The translations under genes and the position numbers were made by a program. A stretch of DNA of 64,000 nucleotides from Ophiura sarsii (lineage: Eukaryota; Echinodermata; Ophiuroidea; Amphilepidida; Ophiuridae), in NCBI GenBank assembly GCA_035610835.1, contig CM069455.1:43702928-43766927 (forward strand), read 5' to 3'. Position 1 is the first letter of the stretch, and each line of letters opens with the position of its first letter. A model generated the notes under the pieces. It was not told the origin of the DNA, made no database searches, and saw only the letters and a program-made list of their open reading frames with translations. This document shows, in pieces, positions 30,061 through 40,993 of the stretch.

Positions 30061-31578
30061 CCCAAGATGATGAGGGAATAGATCAATATTGTGAAGACAC
30101 GCCTATAAAAATGTGAACATACTGACGGTAAACTAGACTGGGTCCCCACGTCCCTCTATTTGGCCGCAACCTTTAAAAATGGCGGACCAAATCGTGGGAC
30201 TTCTAACTTGAATGTCCATACGCAAGTCTGCCCGACTGCAAGGCCAAAGCTCCTGATTGGTTAAATTTAAACTGTAGCGCCTTTTTTAAAAACTGTAGCG
30301 CTTTAACAATCATCACGCTGCGCCTTGGGAGGTAAATCGGCGCGCCCAACCGGGTCACCCGAATCACAAACCTGCGTGAAAGTGCATAAGTTATTTACAA
30401 GTTTGTCAGCGCACACTTTTGGAACTGTATTTTTCAGTCTTCACCTTCAGAGCACCTTCCCATGGGCCATGCGTAACTAGGAAAGACATGAAGGATTCAG
30501 TCTAATGGTAAACCAATGCAGTGGTGAATAACTCCTCCCATACCTCCTAGTTATAATCACAAACATGGGTGAACATCCGAATCTACATGAAATACCTCCT
30601 TAAATTCGATGAAAAACACTAATAGGCCTACATCCTTATACCCTGGAATAGGCCTACATTGTCTTTAGTCTATTGACCATCACAAGACAGTGACGTAACT
30701 GTGTATTCTATTAATTGCAGTACCTAACACGCGCGCCTGCTGGAGGCGCTAGCGTATACACAAGAGCGTTTAAAGACAGAAGATACATACGTGTGGAAGA
30801 AGCCTAATAGAGTCAGTGAATGTTAGAGTAGCAGTGTGTAACCTTGTCACTCATCTTAATATGGCCCAGACTTTATTCTAATACAGGCCCTAAGGCCAAA
30901 AAAAAGTTGTTTGCTTGTCCTCGTCCGACCGACCGTGTGAGTCAGTCCCGACTGGTCAGAAAAAAACTTTTTGTTTTTGTTTTGAATTTGTAAAAAAATA
31001 AAATATATATATATTGTTTTAAATGATTTTTGGTGGTTTTTTTTAAAATCATTCATTTGATTGACCTTAATTGAACCCTACGTTACTCCTCGTGTGAGCC
31101 CATACCCTTTTCATGTCGCTGCCATGTTAAGGACCAAATATTTCAGAAACATGGTACATGATAAAAGTTATATGATAAAAGTTATACTTTTGAACAGAAT
31201 AAAACTTAATACTGTAGTAATTAGGATCTAAAGATATAAGTTTCTAACGCTATGCTGTGGGTCATTAATATGTTGGTTATTTCAAATCAAATGTGGGCTA
31301 AACCATGCTAAAATTAACCATTGCTATTAGCATGCCATTGATAAGGCTCAAAATGGTGCATGCTTGTTTTTGTGTTTGTAGGATAGGGCCAGAACAACCA
31401 ATGTTAAAAAAAAGAAGGAAAAAAAAGAAGATTTTTCGACCTACCGCCCCAACTTTTTTTGACCCATCTATGGACAGGCAAACAATTTTTTTTTTGCCTA
31501 ACTGGCAGAACCCATGTTTGGGTTCTAATAGTATTTTTTCCAAACAAACCCTGCCTGGTTGTTAGGGTTAGTACTTAC
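30061..31578. other. intronic, dispersed repeat fragments
   Basis: Contains the AAAAGTTGTTTG..GTCCGACCGACCGTGTG repeat at about 30900-30950 (also near 18500) and inverted low-complexity T/A tracts at about 31400-31510. No gene is recognised. Confidence 0.4.
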
Positions 31579-31674
31579 AGCGTTTGCAAGTCCAACTGAA
31601 TTCAAAGCTTTCTGGCAGTATTGTACTGGATCCCATTCTAGATAAGCCATAGCCAAAAGACGTAAAGAACGGGC
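31579..31674 (-). CDS. TEX11/SPO22-like gene, exon 4 of those visible
   Basis: 96 nt, phase 0 on both sides, acceptor CTACAG, donor GCT|GTAAGT. It encodes ARSLRLLAMAYLEWDPVQYC followed by QKALNSVGLANA. This is a clear TPR-like repeat and one of the best-matching parts to TEX11 (LRLLA..YL.W.....Y..KAL..V.LAN). Confidence 0.88.
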
Positions 31675-31762
31675 CTGTAGAAGCAATACATTTAGGAAAA
31701 CTGAATCATTTTAGGCAGTCTGCAGTTTACAAGTTTTATTTAGCATGAAGTCTCATAGCTCT

Positions 31763-32022
31763 CAGCCCTTTTATGGCAAAAGAATGTATCTTATATGTAG
31801 TTTTCTAACAGTATACTTCCTTTTAACATGATCAAAGTTAGCTTTTTTTTCTCCATAAATCATGTGGAGATAAAAGGCAGTATATTACTTTGATTGTTTT
31901 TACAAGTGGCAACCTTTTCCTAAGTGGGGATTATTGAACCAAGTTAACACAATCCGTGTTAAAAGGAAGTATATCATTAGGAAAGTACATATAAGATACA
32001 TCCTTTGGCCATAAAAGGGCTG
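31763..32022. mobile_element. MITE with CAGCCCTTTTATGGC ends
   Basis: The ends CAGCCCTTTTATGGC and GCCATAAAAGGGCTG, extended by ATGTATCTTATATGTA and its complement, form inverted arms of about 45 bp. 260 bp, non-coding. Confidence 0.75.
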
Positions 32023-32036
32023 CTCTGCTTCAGAGC

Positions 32037-32433
32037 CTCTCTTTAGCCCCCCGGGGGGCACTCAACTTTTTTTTGGGTAGGGGTGTGCCGCACAGGGTCT
32101 CAAAAAGGGGGGCTATAGAACTGAACTGAGTGGATTTTATGACGAAAAATAGGGTCTTATGAACTGATTTTTTCAAAAAAGTAGGTCTTGAGAACTGGCC
32201 TTTAGTTCAATTTTGATTAGCAAGAACGCAATTTTTTTGGGGGGGGTTTTAGAACGCAAAATTTTCGACGAATTGGGGTTTTGGAATGCAAAATTTCGTG
32301 ATTTTTGTATTTTCAATAAAATGGGGGTCTTAAGAACTCATCCAGGCTCAAAAGGGGGTCATAAGAGCTAGCAGCAGAGGGTGAAAAAGGGGGTCTTCAG
32401 CGCGGCACATACCTATACCCTTTTCCAATGTCA

Positions 32434-32466
<33 letters not shown>
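32037..32466. repeat. dispersed repeat ending in C29
   Basis: Shares GGTGTGCCGC, GTCTCAAAAAGGGGGGCT, TTTTATGACGAAAAATAGGG and related words with 40020-40200, next to the assembly gap. It ends in a 29-base C run (32437-32465). Confidence 0.75.
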
Positions 32467-32467
<1 letters not shown>

Positions 32468-32799
32468 GTTTAGCCCCCTTCATGAATGAATGACTATTTT
32501 TGAGAAAATTGCCCTCCCAACCCTTCTTAATAAGAGATGAAGTATTTCAGCATCAGAAAATTCTAAAGGAATCGCAGCTGCACACCACAAGCATTCGCAA
32601 CAATAATACTAATAATAATACTGTGAACATTTATATAAAGCACGCAAATCCGCAAGATGCTCATGGTGTATGAAGAGCAACAAAACCAGCAAGAAATAAG
32701 ACATGGATCGAGAGAGCAAAAGAATAAACAACATAAACACAGAATACAAATAGTATACAAATACTACATGGTTAGAGGGGACTACATGGTTAGAGGGGA

Positions 32800-33605
32800 A
32801 ATAGTGCAATCTATTTTCCCGAGGTACTGGCTACAGGCCTACCACCCCGAACCCGGAGGGTGAGGGGTGGTAGGCCTGTAGCCAGTACTGAGGGAAAATA
32901 GTGTGCCCTATTGCCCCGATCATACCATGTAGTATTTGCTTTATTACACCTCACTGTGACTCTGGGGATGAGGTTGTAGGGAAGTAGCCAAAACTACCAC
33001 ACGGGAAATAGCTCAATTTCTTCAATAGCTCAATTTATTATCACTGTGGCCAGCTCAATTGACCAATGAAATTGCAGTATTTATGCCTATTATCTCATGA
33101 ATATTTATGAGGTGTAATAATATACAAATATGGACTGTTCATGAGGGAAATGGGGTGAACTATTGCGCCAAGGAGATCTTGGGCCTGTAAGCCTACTATT
33201 TTCCCGACGCCGTCCCGACGCCGAAGGCTGAGGGAAAATAGTAGGCTTAGGTCTCTAGATCACTGAGAGACAATAGTTCACCCTATTTCATGAAATAAAG
33301 AGCAGTCCATATTTGTTTTATATAACGCATGCAAATATTTTTGTGTGCGATTTTTATAACTTAAACATGAAACATATATCATACAGGCGAGTTGATTCTT
33401 CATGCCATTACGGCAAAATCGTACGAGGCAGGGCATTTTTGTCTTTCAAAAAGTATTATTGACCGCCCGGTCAATAGTACTTTTTGAAGGACAAAAAGAC
33501 CGGGAAGTGACGTCAAGCATGAAATGGACCAAACTATTTTGTGTTATCTGATGAAGTATCCATCAATCAGATGGCTGGAATATTTTCATGCGTTATATAA
33601 ACGTG
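32800..33605. repeat. cluster of strong hairpins and a TTATATAACGCATG element
   Basis: Three fold-back structures follow one another. About 32818-32905 pairs TACTGGCTACAGGCCTACCA with its complement. About 33130-33300 pairs AGCCTACTATTTTCCC with GGGAAAATAGTAGGCT. About 33315-33605 is bounded by TATATAACGCATG and CATGCGTTATATA, with an inner GTACTATTGACCGGGCGGTC-like palindrome near 33450-33490. The shared CCCTATTT/AAATAGGG context suggests one composite MITE. Non-coding. Confidence 0.6.
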
Positions 33606-33738
33606 AATAATACACACAAAGGCGGCATAAAAAGTTAATACATACAAAACAACCTAATTCTGTTCATAAGCAATTTTGAAAAAATGTGTCTTGAGTTGTG
33701 ATATATATAAAGCACCCAATTGAACGTAATCAGCTCAC

Positions 33739-33790
33739 CTGTAATTTAGGTTCAATCTGATGTCTTCCTTTACCAATTTCTAAGCTCTCT
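33739..33790 (-). CDS. TEX11/SPO22-like gene, exon 3 of those visible
   Basis: 52 nt, phase 2 to phase 0, acceptor TTTTACAG, donor CAG|GTGAGC. It completes an arginine codon begun in exon 2 and encodes ESLEIGKGRHQIEPKLQ. It lies in the segment that in TEX11-type proteins links a ..WL..SY.IG helix to the LRLLA repeat. Confidence 0.82.
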
Positions 33791-33799
33791 CTGTAAAAC

Positions 33800-34877
33800 A
33801 CACATATAATACTATACATGGAAATTTCAATACGATACAGATTGCATAACTTATCACAACAAAGCTACTTATCAAGCTCCTCATAGAGCTCTCCACAACT
33901 CCTTGAATCTTGATACAACAACTAAAAAACCTGTTCTACGGGCCTGACCAACCCATTTAAAAAAAGATAAAAAAAGACGAATGTTTAGATTTTGTGTTGT
34001 TTTTTAAATTTGGTCATTTTAAAAAAATAATAAAAATTCACATTTTTAAAAATAAAATTTGAAGAAAGAAAACCCAGCCTGATTGATTGACCCTTCCAGA
34101 GAGGTCCGTTTGCTAGTATGGTTGTTTTTTATTCGTTGCCTACTATCCTGTTTTAAATTTGATCAAATGTGAATTGAGTAGTATTTGTTTCATGCCTATC
34201 TCATCCACCTAGCCAAAAGAAAAGGTGTATCAGCTGTACTATAGTGGTGTTGAATTAGTTCCAAATTGCTGAGAAATATGCATTTTTTTATCTCTCCGTG
34301 CGCAAAAATAATCCTAGCATGGGCACGATATTTTGTCATACGCAGGGGTTATGCATAGGAGTCATAGTGCTCCAAGTTGCTACAAGCACACTTATGAGCG
34401 CCCACGCTTTTCTGTATTAAGTTGCTGAAAGCAGGTTTGACAATTTGGAACTGATTAACCCCTGGGCATTACCTGCCTATTTAACAATGTTTATGATTGG
34501 TTAATTTCAAGATATACTCATTTGAATAACCAATTGAAATACTGCTTCTAAAATATTCCACTCCAATCTTTATCAGAGATACAATTAGTCTAACAATGTC
34601 TGTCATTGGAGCAATTAATGATGTATCCACCTTTCTGACCAATCGGCAGGTAGTTCTCAGGGGTTAAACTATAATAGCCTGGCAGGCCAGGTATATCAGG
34701 TAGAAGCTCAACATTGGTTTTTTTCTCACTACATGAGGCTATTCCATTGAATGCCATTACACCCTCTATGAAAGACATGACCTGAATCCTCCCCACAGGG
34801 ATTGTAGATTTCAAATTGAGTCATCCATAGAAAAATAGAAATAATTTGAAGGGTGAAAATCAGAAGTGAAGGATATT
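33800..34877. other. intronic, nothing recognised
   Basis: A/T-rich intron sequence with no clear repeat or coding segment. Confidence 0.4.
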
Positions 34878-36240
34878 TGGGCAATTCCAAGCAAATGTCA
34901 ACCAAATAGCCAACATTTCAAATGTGCATCCAAAGTTTAATTCTATGCCTATAATGTAGGCAAGAGTCCAAAGTTCAGGAATTTTTAGTTTGTTTAGCGA
35001 TACTATGTTTTTTGATGTATAAACTAATTAGCATAAATTTGCATATTTGCAGCTTACAAAATCAGTGAAAAGGCTTGTTTTTATTTATTCCATATCTTTT
35101 AGACACATAGGTATGATGTTTAAATAAATGTCAGGCACAATAGTAGTACTGATGGGAAAAGTTTTGATATAAATTTAATTTTGATCAACGGCCGATTAGT
35201 CTCGTTAATCCAGGTAATTAGTATGCATAATCTCATGTCATTCCGCAACGCAAAAGTACAATTTTTTAGGATAGCAAGAAAAAAATGTACCCTATTTTCA
35301 TGTAACTATTTTTTCTCTGCACACAATTGACATGCTTCACAATGATCAAAAAAAATTGGAAAATTCTGTTAATAAATAGCGCTAACGAGCGTTGCGGAAT
35401 GACATGTTGCGGAATGACGGTGCGGAATGACAAAGGTATTTAATCCCTATATTTAGGTAATTTATTGAACAAATTGTGATATTTTTGTGTACTTGGTATA
35501 AGATCATCCTTATTTATGATAATTCATTCAAATATGGACTCTAAACTTCTAAAAAAGTTTCAAAATTGATGAAAACTCATAATTTGCTGAATTAGGCAAC
35601 TTTGATGTGCAAGCTGTTGAATTCGGCAACTTTATCACAAAATCATGGCTACTTTACCTGTAAATGATGATTTCAATGTGAAAATAGTTGGGTTACTTGT
35701 ATTCACGAATGTGTAACATATGAAATGCCACTGATTACTCTTTCTTTTATTTTTTATGCATATTAAAGCATAAAAACATGTGTTTTTTTTCTCTATGGAG
35801 TTTTGCACACAAATTCACACTGTCATTCCGCAACGTCATTCCGCAACACCTACTTTTATTTTTTGATGACCTACTAGAAATCCTAGCTGATGATTAAGTT
35901 TTATGAAAATGCTTTTGTCAGTTAGCTAACACTTCAAACCTTCTAAAAAGTAACTTCAATAATGATACACTCTAAAAAGTTCACAGAGTTTTCACTTTGT
36001 GTAAACATGTAAAAAAAACACCAATCGTCTGCGTCATTCCACAACGCAAATTTGCATATGCAAATTAGGATACTTGGAAGCGCAGTCTAATTTTTTCCCT
36101 AGGTTTATTTTTTTAGTATCAATCGCTATTATCAAATAAAGTTGTAAAATGGGGAGTACCTACAAATCTCTGGGTTTTACACCCAAAAGAAAGTTGATTT
36201 TTGTGTGTAAATGTCATTACGCAACGCGTGGAATTGCCCA
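34878..36240. mobile_element. element with TGGGCAATTCCA ends and internal CATTCCGCAACG motifs
   Basis: The terminal inverted repeats are TGGGCAATTCCA and TGGAATTGCCCA. Inside, a motif GTCATTCCGCAACG (or its complement) occurs at least eight times: near 35238, three times at 35390-35431, twice at 35820-35848, near 36033 and near 36212. No transposase is recognised. Such an iterated motif could be a transposase-binding array. Confidence 0.6.
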
Positions 36241-36359
36241 TTTCACCCTTTGTATAGTGTGAGTGAAAACACTGTTAAATGTGACTCATCACATCAAAAC
36301 ATACCTCTTGTCCGATTTTATAGTTTCTAGATATTAGGTCAAATGTCTTGGAATATTAT

Positions 36360-37271
36360 TAGTGTTGTTATCGATTGTCGGAAGTGTCGCATGTCGCAAT
36401 ATTTTCCATACGATACGACATGTCGATACATATTTCGTATATCGGAAAGAAACGATATGAATTTTAATTGGGTTTTACATGCTTTTTAAGTTTTCCGCAC
36501 ATTCACTTACAATTCATTACAAATTGTGATACAATGTATATTGACGTGTGCATGGCCGTGTACCGTGCATCATTCCCTCGGTGAAAGCCTGACAAATCCC
36601 GCAAGTATCAAAATAATTCATACTGAATAACAACGCCATCGGGGAATGCCACTCGTATTGTATTTATAAATAAACAACCACGTTTTTCATAGAGCGCAAT
36701 GGTCTATCAGGGGGCCTATCCACATCTGTGGAACTGTGCCTTTCGAGATGAGTTCCGAGCACATGTTATTGGCATTACGTCACTCGGACCGGTCCCGGAA
36801 AATTAAATAAATTTATAAAACCCCGAAGTAAAATTTGTGATTGGACAAATTGTCACACGCATGCGTAAGGATGATTTCCGTAGCAATACGTCATTCGTAT
36901 CGGGTTTCGGAAAAGGCCGAAGGGAAATCGAATAAATCCGAAGCACAATGTCACACGCATGCGTAAAGAATGATTTTCTTCAATTAAAAGCTGGCGACAG
37001 CTAATTCGGAATTTGTTCATTTTAGTCTTCGTTTAACGTTTTTAAATGACTTTTTCGGCCAATTTTCAAAGTTATTTATTGGTGGGGTACATCATTGATA
37101 GGAATATTTCTCCCATTCCCGATCTGATCAGGTTTTATCTGACATTTTTGATTTGTGACGATGGTTGCAGAATTCGGAAACCAAAAAGTTATTTTATCGA
37201 TAATATATCAACATGTCGAAGTTTTCTTTGACGACATATCGATACAAAATTTTGTATCGATAACAGCACTA
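36360..37271. mobile_element. hAT-type non-autonomous transposon, 912 bp
   Basis: An exact 8-bp duplication, AATATTAT (36352-36359 and 37272-37279), flanks ends TAGTGTTGTTATCGA and TCGATAACAGCACTA. Subterminal TATCGATA/CGACATGTCG motifs resemble those of the element at 27755, so the two families are related. No intact coding frame. Confidence 0.85.
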
Positions 37272-37820
37272 AATATTATAAAGAAATTAAAAGGAAATGC
37301 TAAGCGTCTATTCATCATATTTACTGATTCTTAAGGCTAAATTTCAATGACGAGGTATCAACTTTTAACACTTGAATTTTGCAGGTTTTGATGATGTTAA
37401 AATCAGACTTTGAATAAAAGACCCCAAGAGGTATATTTTGATGTGACGGGTCACAAATGTGACCTGTCATAATTTGAAGCTTAAGCATATCTTTTCTATT
37501 ACTGTAAAACAAGTTAATTTCGCGGCAGCTTGTTTTTGCCAATTGCCATTCCCAAAACCAAAAATTGTTGCGCCAATTTAATTTTGCGAATCTAAAATTT
37601 GTCACATTGTAATATATGTGCAGAATAATTTTCGCAAGCAATTTAATTTCGCGGATTATTTAAGCCTCTCGCGAAATTCTCAAAATTAAATTGCCTGCTT
37701 ACAGTTTTAGAGTATTTTCCTTATATTTCACCCAATAGTATATTGGCCTCTATCTTAAAACTGTGTTTGCTGCCAACATGTCCTTTTTGATGTGACTGGT
37801 GCACACAAATGAGTTCTTAC

Positions 37821-37906
37821 CTAAGCCATGAGACTGTGATTTCACACTTGTGTTTCTGCATAGCTTCACATGCAATGTTGTAACACAGCATGGACAGGTA
37901 GGGTCC
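37821..37906 (-). CDS. TEX11/SPO22-like gene, exon 2 of those visible
   Basis: 86 nt, phase 0 to phase 2, acceptor TTTTTCCAG, donor TTAG|GTAAGA. It encodes YLSMLCYNIACEAMQKHKCE followed by ITVSWLR. The L..LCYN...E....K.E....WL pattern is the start of the SPO22 domain in TEX11-type proteins. Confidence 0.87.
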
Positions 37907-37959
37907 CTGGAAAAATAGAAACACATAGAAATGTTTTAGCGCAGTCAACAAGGAATTCA

Positions 37960-38358
37960 CAATTAACAATTTCCACACGGCAATCGTCTGCAGACGACAG
38001 TTCCAAAATTTCACAAAATCCTCCAAAAAGTCAAATTATTGAATTTCATGACCATATTTGGAGTCACCATGAGAAATGCATTTAAAGAAGAACAAACATG
38101 CCTAGTATTGGTTCAGTAATTCTTAACACTTTCCATGCAGCTGCAGACGACATTCCAAAATTTCACAAAATGTTTCAACAATTTCACAATTGTTAGATTT
38201 CATAACCATTTGGGAATCACCATGTGAAATGCATTGAAATAAGTACAAACATGCCTAGTATTGGTTCAGAAATCCTTGAGATAGACTTTGAAAATTGGGA
38301 AGGGTTGAAAATTGGATTTTATATTGTAACACTTTAATAGCCACATGGAAAGTATTAA
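37960..38358. mobile_element. two head-to-tail copies of the TTAACACTTTCC MITE
   Basis: A truncated copy (about 37960-38122) runs straight into a complete copy (38123-38358) bounded by TTAACACTTTCC and AGTATTAA. Both contain TTCCAAAATTTCACAAAA and AACATGCCTAGTATTGGTTC. Located in the intron between exons 1 and 2 of the visible set. Confidence 0.7.
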
Positions 38359-38679
38359 GGTCTAAGCAGCCTATTGTGAAGTACTTCCAATAAGTACCCT
38401 CGGCAAAAGGTATTTGTATTCGACGACATTTCACCACCATAACAGATAGGTCTACATGAAATAAAAACATCACACTTTTATTCCAAACTGTGCATGTCAT
38501 AGGCCTACTTGGACGCTGCTGAAATAAATTCATGATATAATTGGATGGAGTGTTGTTGGTGATCTGCAAATCTTCATAGCTCTTAAAAATAGTCTTGCTG
38601 GTAATTGAAAGTCATCGGGCCTGTATTTAGTGCCTGTTGCAGTGGCTGGCGTAGCTAGATTTTTCATGAGGGGGGAGGT

Positions 38680-38694
38680 GGGGGGGGGGGGGGG
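38680..38694. repeat. G-rich tract
   Basis: G-rich run (G6AGGTG14-like at 38680-38694) in an intron. Confidence 0.8.
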
Positions 38695-38932
38695 CAAACT
38701 AAAAGTGTGCCAACAAGGACTTTTGAGAATTGCCACCGAGTCAGAAACTTGGAGAGCAGAGGGGGGAGAGGGTGACGTGGCATGCTCTAAACCTGCACGA
38801 TGAACCGACAGTGCCAATCTCAACCGACACAACTTGTACATGGGGATATGCCTCACCCCCTCTCCTCACCCCCACCTTTGCCTACGCCACCACTGGCCTG
38901 TTGTATGTGAAATATTATATGAATACACTCAC

Positions 38933-39013
38933 CTCAGTAGGTATTTTTGTAAGCAGCATCTTGGCTTTGTCCATCCATGCTGGTGCTTGGTCCCACTGGT
39001 CTTGACGAGTCAG
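38933..39013 (-). CDS. TEX11/SPO22-like gene, first visible exon
   Basis: 81 nt, phase 0 on both sides, acceptor ATTATAG, donor GAG|GTGAGTG. It encodes 27 residues ending DKAKMLLTKIPTE. It is the first exon I can find. The protein should begin roughly 150 residues earlier by comparison with TEX11 length, so N-terminal exons are missing, perhaps in or beyond the gap at 40210. The role inferred for the whole gene is meiotic crossover control through a TPR scaffold of the synaptonemal complex (SPO22/ZIP4/TEX11 family). Confidence 0.83.
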
Positions 39014-39119
39014 CTATAATCAAACATTAGATACGGTATGTCATCATGTTCAAGAATAACAAATATGTGTACTGTTGCGGCAAAAGGGAGCAGTGGTCGG
39101 TAAAATGCATTTTGAGATC

Positions 39120-39142
39120 GGGGGGGGGGGGGGGGGGGGGGG
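39120..39142. repeat. G23 homopolymer
   Basis: A run of 23 G after a dispersed repeat word (AGCAGTGGTCGGTAAAATGC) also present at about 13815. Confidence 0.9.
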
Positions 39143-39322
39143 CACTTAAAAAGAAATTGGTAAGGGTCAGCGTTCAATTTCCAGCATTTGTTTTTGTTTT
39201 TTTGTGTAGTAAAAAGTGCAATGCACTATTAGTTTTGTATAGCAATTCACAGATTCTGTATAGCACTTTTTGTTCTATTAAAAAAATTAATATTTCATGA
39301 ACTTTGTACGTTCTACATAATC

Positions 39323-40000
39323 TAGTATGCACACGTCACACAGTTCAACCGTGTAACGCACGTATAACCGTGTCCCGTAAGCAAAATACAGTATACGTAA
39401 CGTGTACACAATCTAGATTTTACAATTTGAACTAACACATTTTAGTAATAAAACACAAGGAAATACAGGCATTATTTTGCTCACAATCACAATGGATTTC
39501 ATATTTGTTTACATCATCTTCTTACTAAGCGCCATTTTGTTATATGATTCCTTCAAGGAATTTCCTTGTGTCCGTGGTGCACCACTAGTTTTATTCCAAG
39601 TCATTTTTGCTGGGGCCCTTTTGATTCGCCTTTTCGTAACACTCGGCGGCATGGGAACAAGACTAGCATCAAAAGTGACGTCATGATTATAACTTTGCTC
39701 CGATGTGTACAGAAACCGCCATTTTTTTCAATTTTAAACCGAGAGTAAGACTTCTGCGCACGTGCATGTAAAGCAATACGGATTTCAACTCTTGACAAAA
39801 ACGAAATATGAACTGCCGATACTTGAGGATTTATCAGACTTTTTTTTAGTTATTTGAAGATGAAACTCAATCTTTTTAGGTTTGGCTTTGATGGACGTGA
39901 TCAAATATCAAGTAGGGAATCTTCTTGCGTCGCACTTTTAGCTACACATTTGTGCAATTGAATCGCAAAACTTCAAAAGTGCAGCGCATTTTGCGATGCG
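39323..40000. mobile_element. second copy of the 14095 hAT family, inverted, truncated
   Basis: It starts TAGTATGCACACG and shares in reverse complement TGAAACTCAATCTTT, GACGTCATGATTATAA, AACACTCGGCG and TAGGGAATCTT words with 14095-14935. The far end is missing or altered; it joins the dispersed repeat at about 40010. Confidence 0.7.
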
Positions 40001-40009
40001 ACACCGGTC

Positions 40010-40209
40010 ACGAACGCTGGTAAGGGTGTGCCGCCTCAAGTCTCAAAAAGGGGGGCTTCGGAACTGAACTCAGAGAATTTTATGACGAAAAATAGGGTCT
40101 TAAGAACTGATTTTCTCAAAAATTAGGTCTTTAGAACTGTGGTTTTTTTCAAATATGATAAGTAAGAACGCACATTTTCAAAAAATTAAAATTTGGAATG
40201 AAAATGATC
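40010..40209. repeat. dispersed repeat cut by assembly gap
   Basis: Matches 32070-32260 (GGTGTGCCGCCTCAAGTCTC, TTTTATGACGAAAAATAGGG). It runs into the N stretch, which suggests the repeat caused the assembly break. Confidence 0.75.
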
Positions 40210-40309
40210 NNNNNNNNNNNNNNNNNNNNNNNNNNNNNNNNNNNNNNNNNNNNNNNNNNNNNNNNNNNNNNNNNNNNNNNNNNNNNNNNNNNNNNNNNNN
40301 NNNNNNNNN
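40210..40309. other. assembly gap (100 N)
   Basis: Exactly 100 N, the conventional size for a gap of unknown length. Confidence 0.99.
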
Positions 40310-40993
40310 CTACCCAAGCTCGATGAAGGTGAAGTGTATTGTTGTATCTTTTGTCAAAGACATATTGTTACTAGAAGATGACCTGCTAATGACGCATGAT
40401 AAATTGAAATAATATTGATGAACACTATACCTGGCTTTATAGTATACATACATCGCGTTCAAGGAAACAATTTTTCAATACAGGGCTCAAAAAAGAAACC
40501 TACCTTGTAATAAATACGCTCACAGCTCTAAAGCATACTTGTATATTGTACAATAAAAAGATAAAAAGATGTGGATTTGTTTCTTCTTCTTCTCTTCTTC
40601 GATCGCGAAGATCGGTTAATATAAGGACTTTAGACCGAAAAGAATGCGACAAAGCGTCATTTTCATTTACGCTCTTGGGTTTTGAACAAGCAGTATAGTG
40701 TGGCAGGTAATCGAATGGGCTGCATTGATCAATTGAAGCATCTCCAAACCTCATCTTACTATCGACTGATTCAAAGATAATTATAATAATAAAGGAGAAA
40801 CATTTTCACTTTGGAACCGAGGAATTGCACGAGGGCGTAGCCCGAGGAAAATTCCGAGGTTCCAAAGTTAAATATTCGATTCTTCACAGTTACCGACAAA
40901 ATAACTGATTAAAGTAATTATCCTGATTCAAAACATTCAATTAAAATGATACGGACGTTACTTATTTATTTTAAAAGTTACACTTTACGGCAA
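40310..40993. other. no gene recognised; palindrome at 40812-40872
   Basis: TTTGGAACCGAGGAATT (about 40811) pairs with AATTCCGAGGTTCCAAA (about 40848), enclosing GCACGAGGGCGTAGCCCGAG. The rest is unassigned. Confidence 0.5.

Noticed and set aside
37817..38026. 69-residue minus frame
   Set aside because: Its second half is real exon sequence (37821-37906), but the upstream part is intron read through the acceptor.
40155..40412. Frame running through the assembly gap
   Set aside because: It includes unknown bases and so has no evidential value.
40500..40754. 84-residue minus frame ending at a possible donor (ACAAG|GTAGG)
   Set aside because: No convincing acceptor and no resemblance to the expected N-terminal region of the TEX11-like gene.
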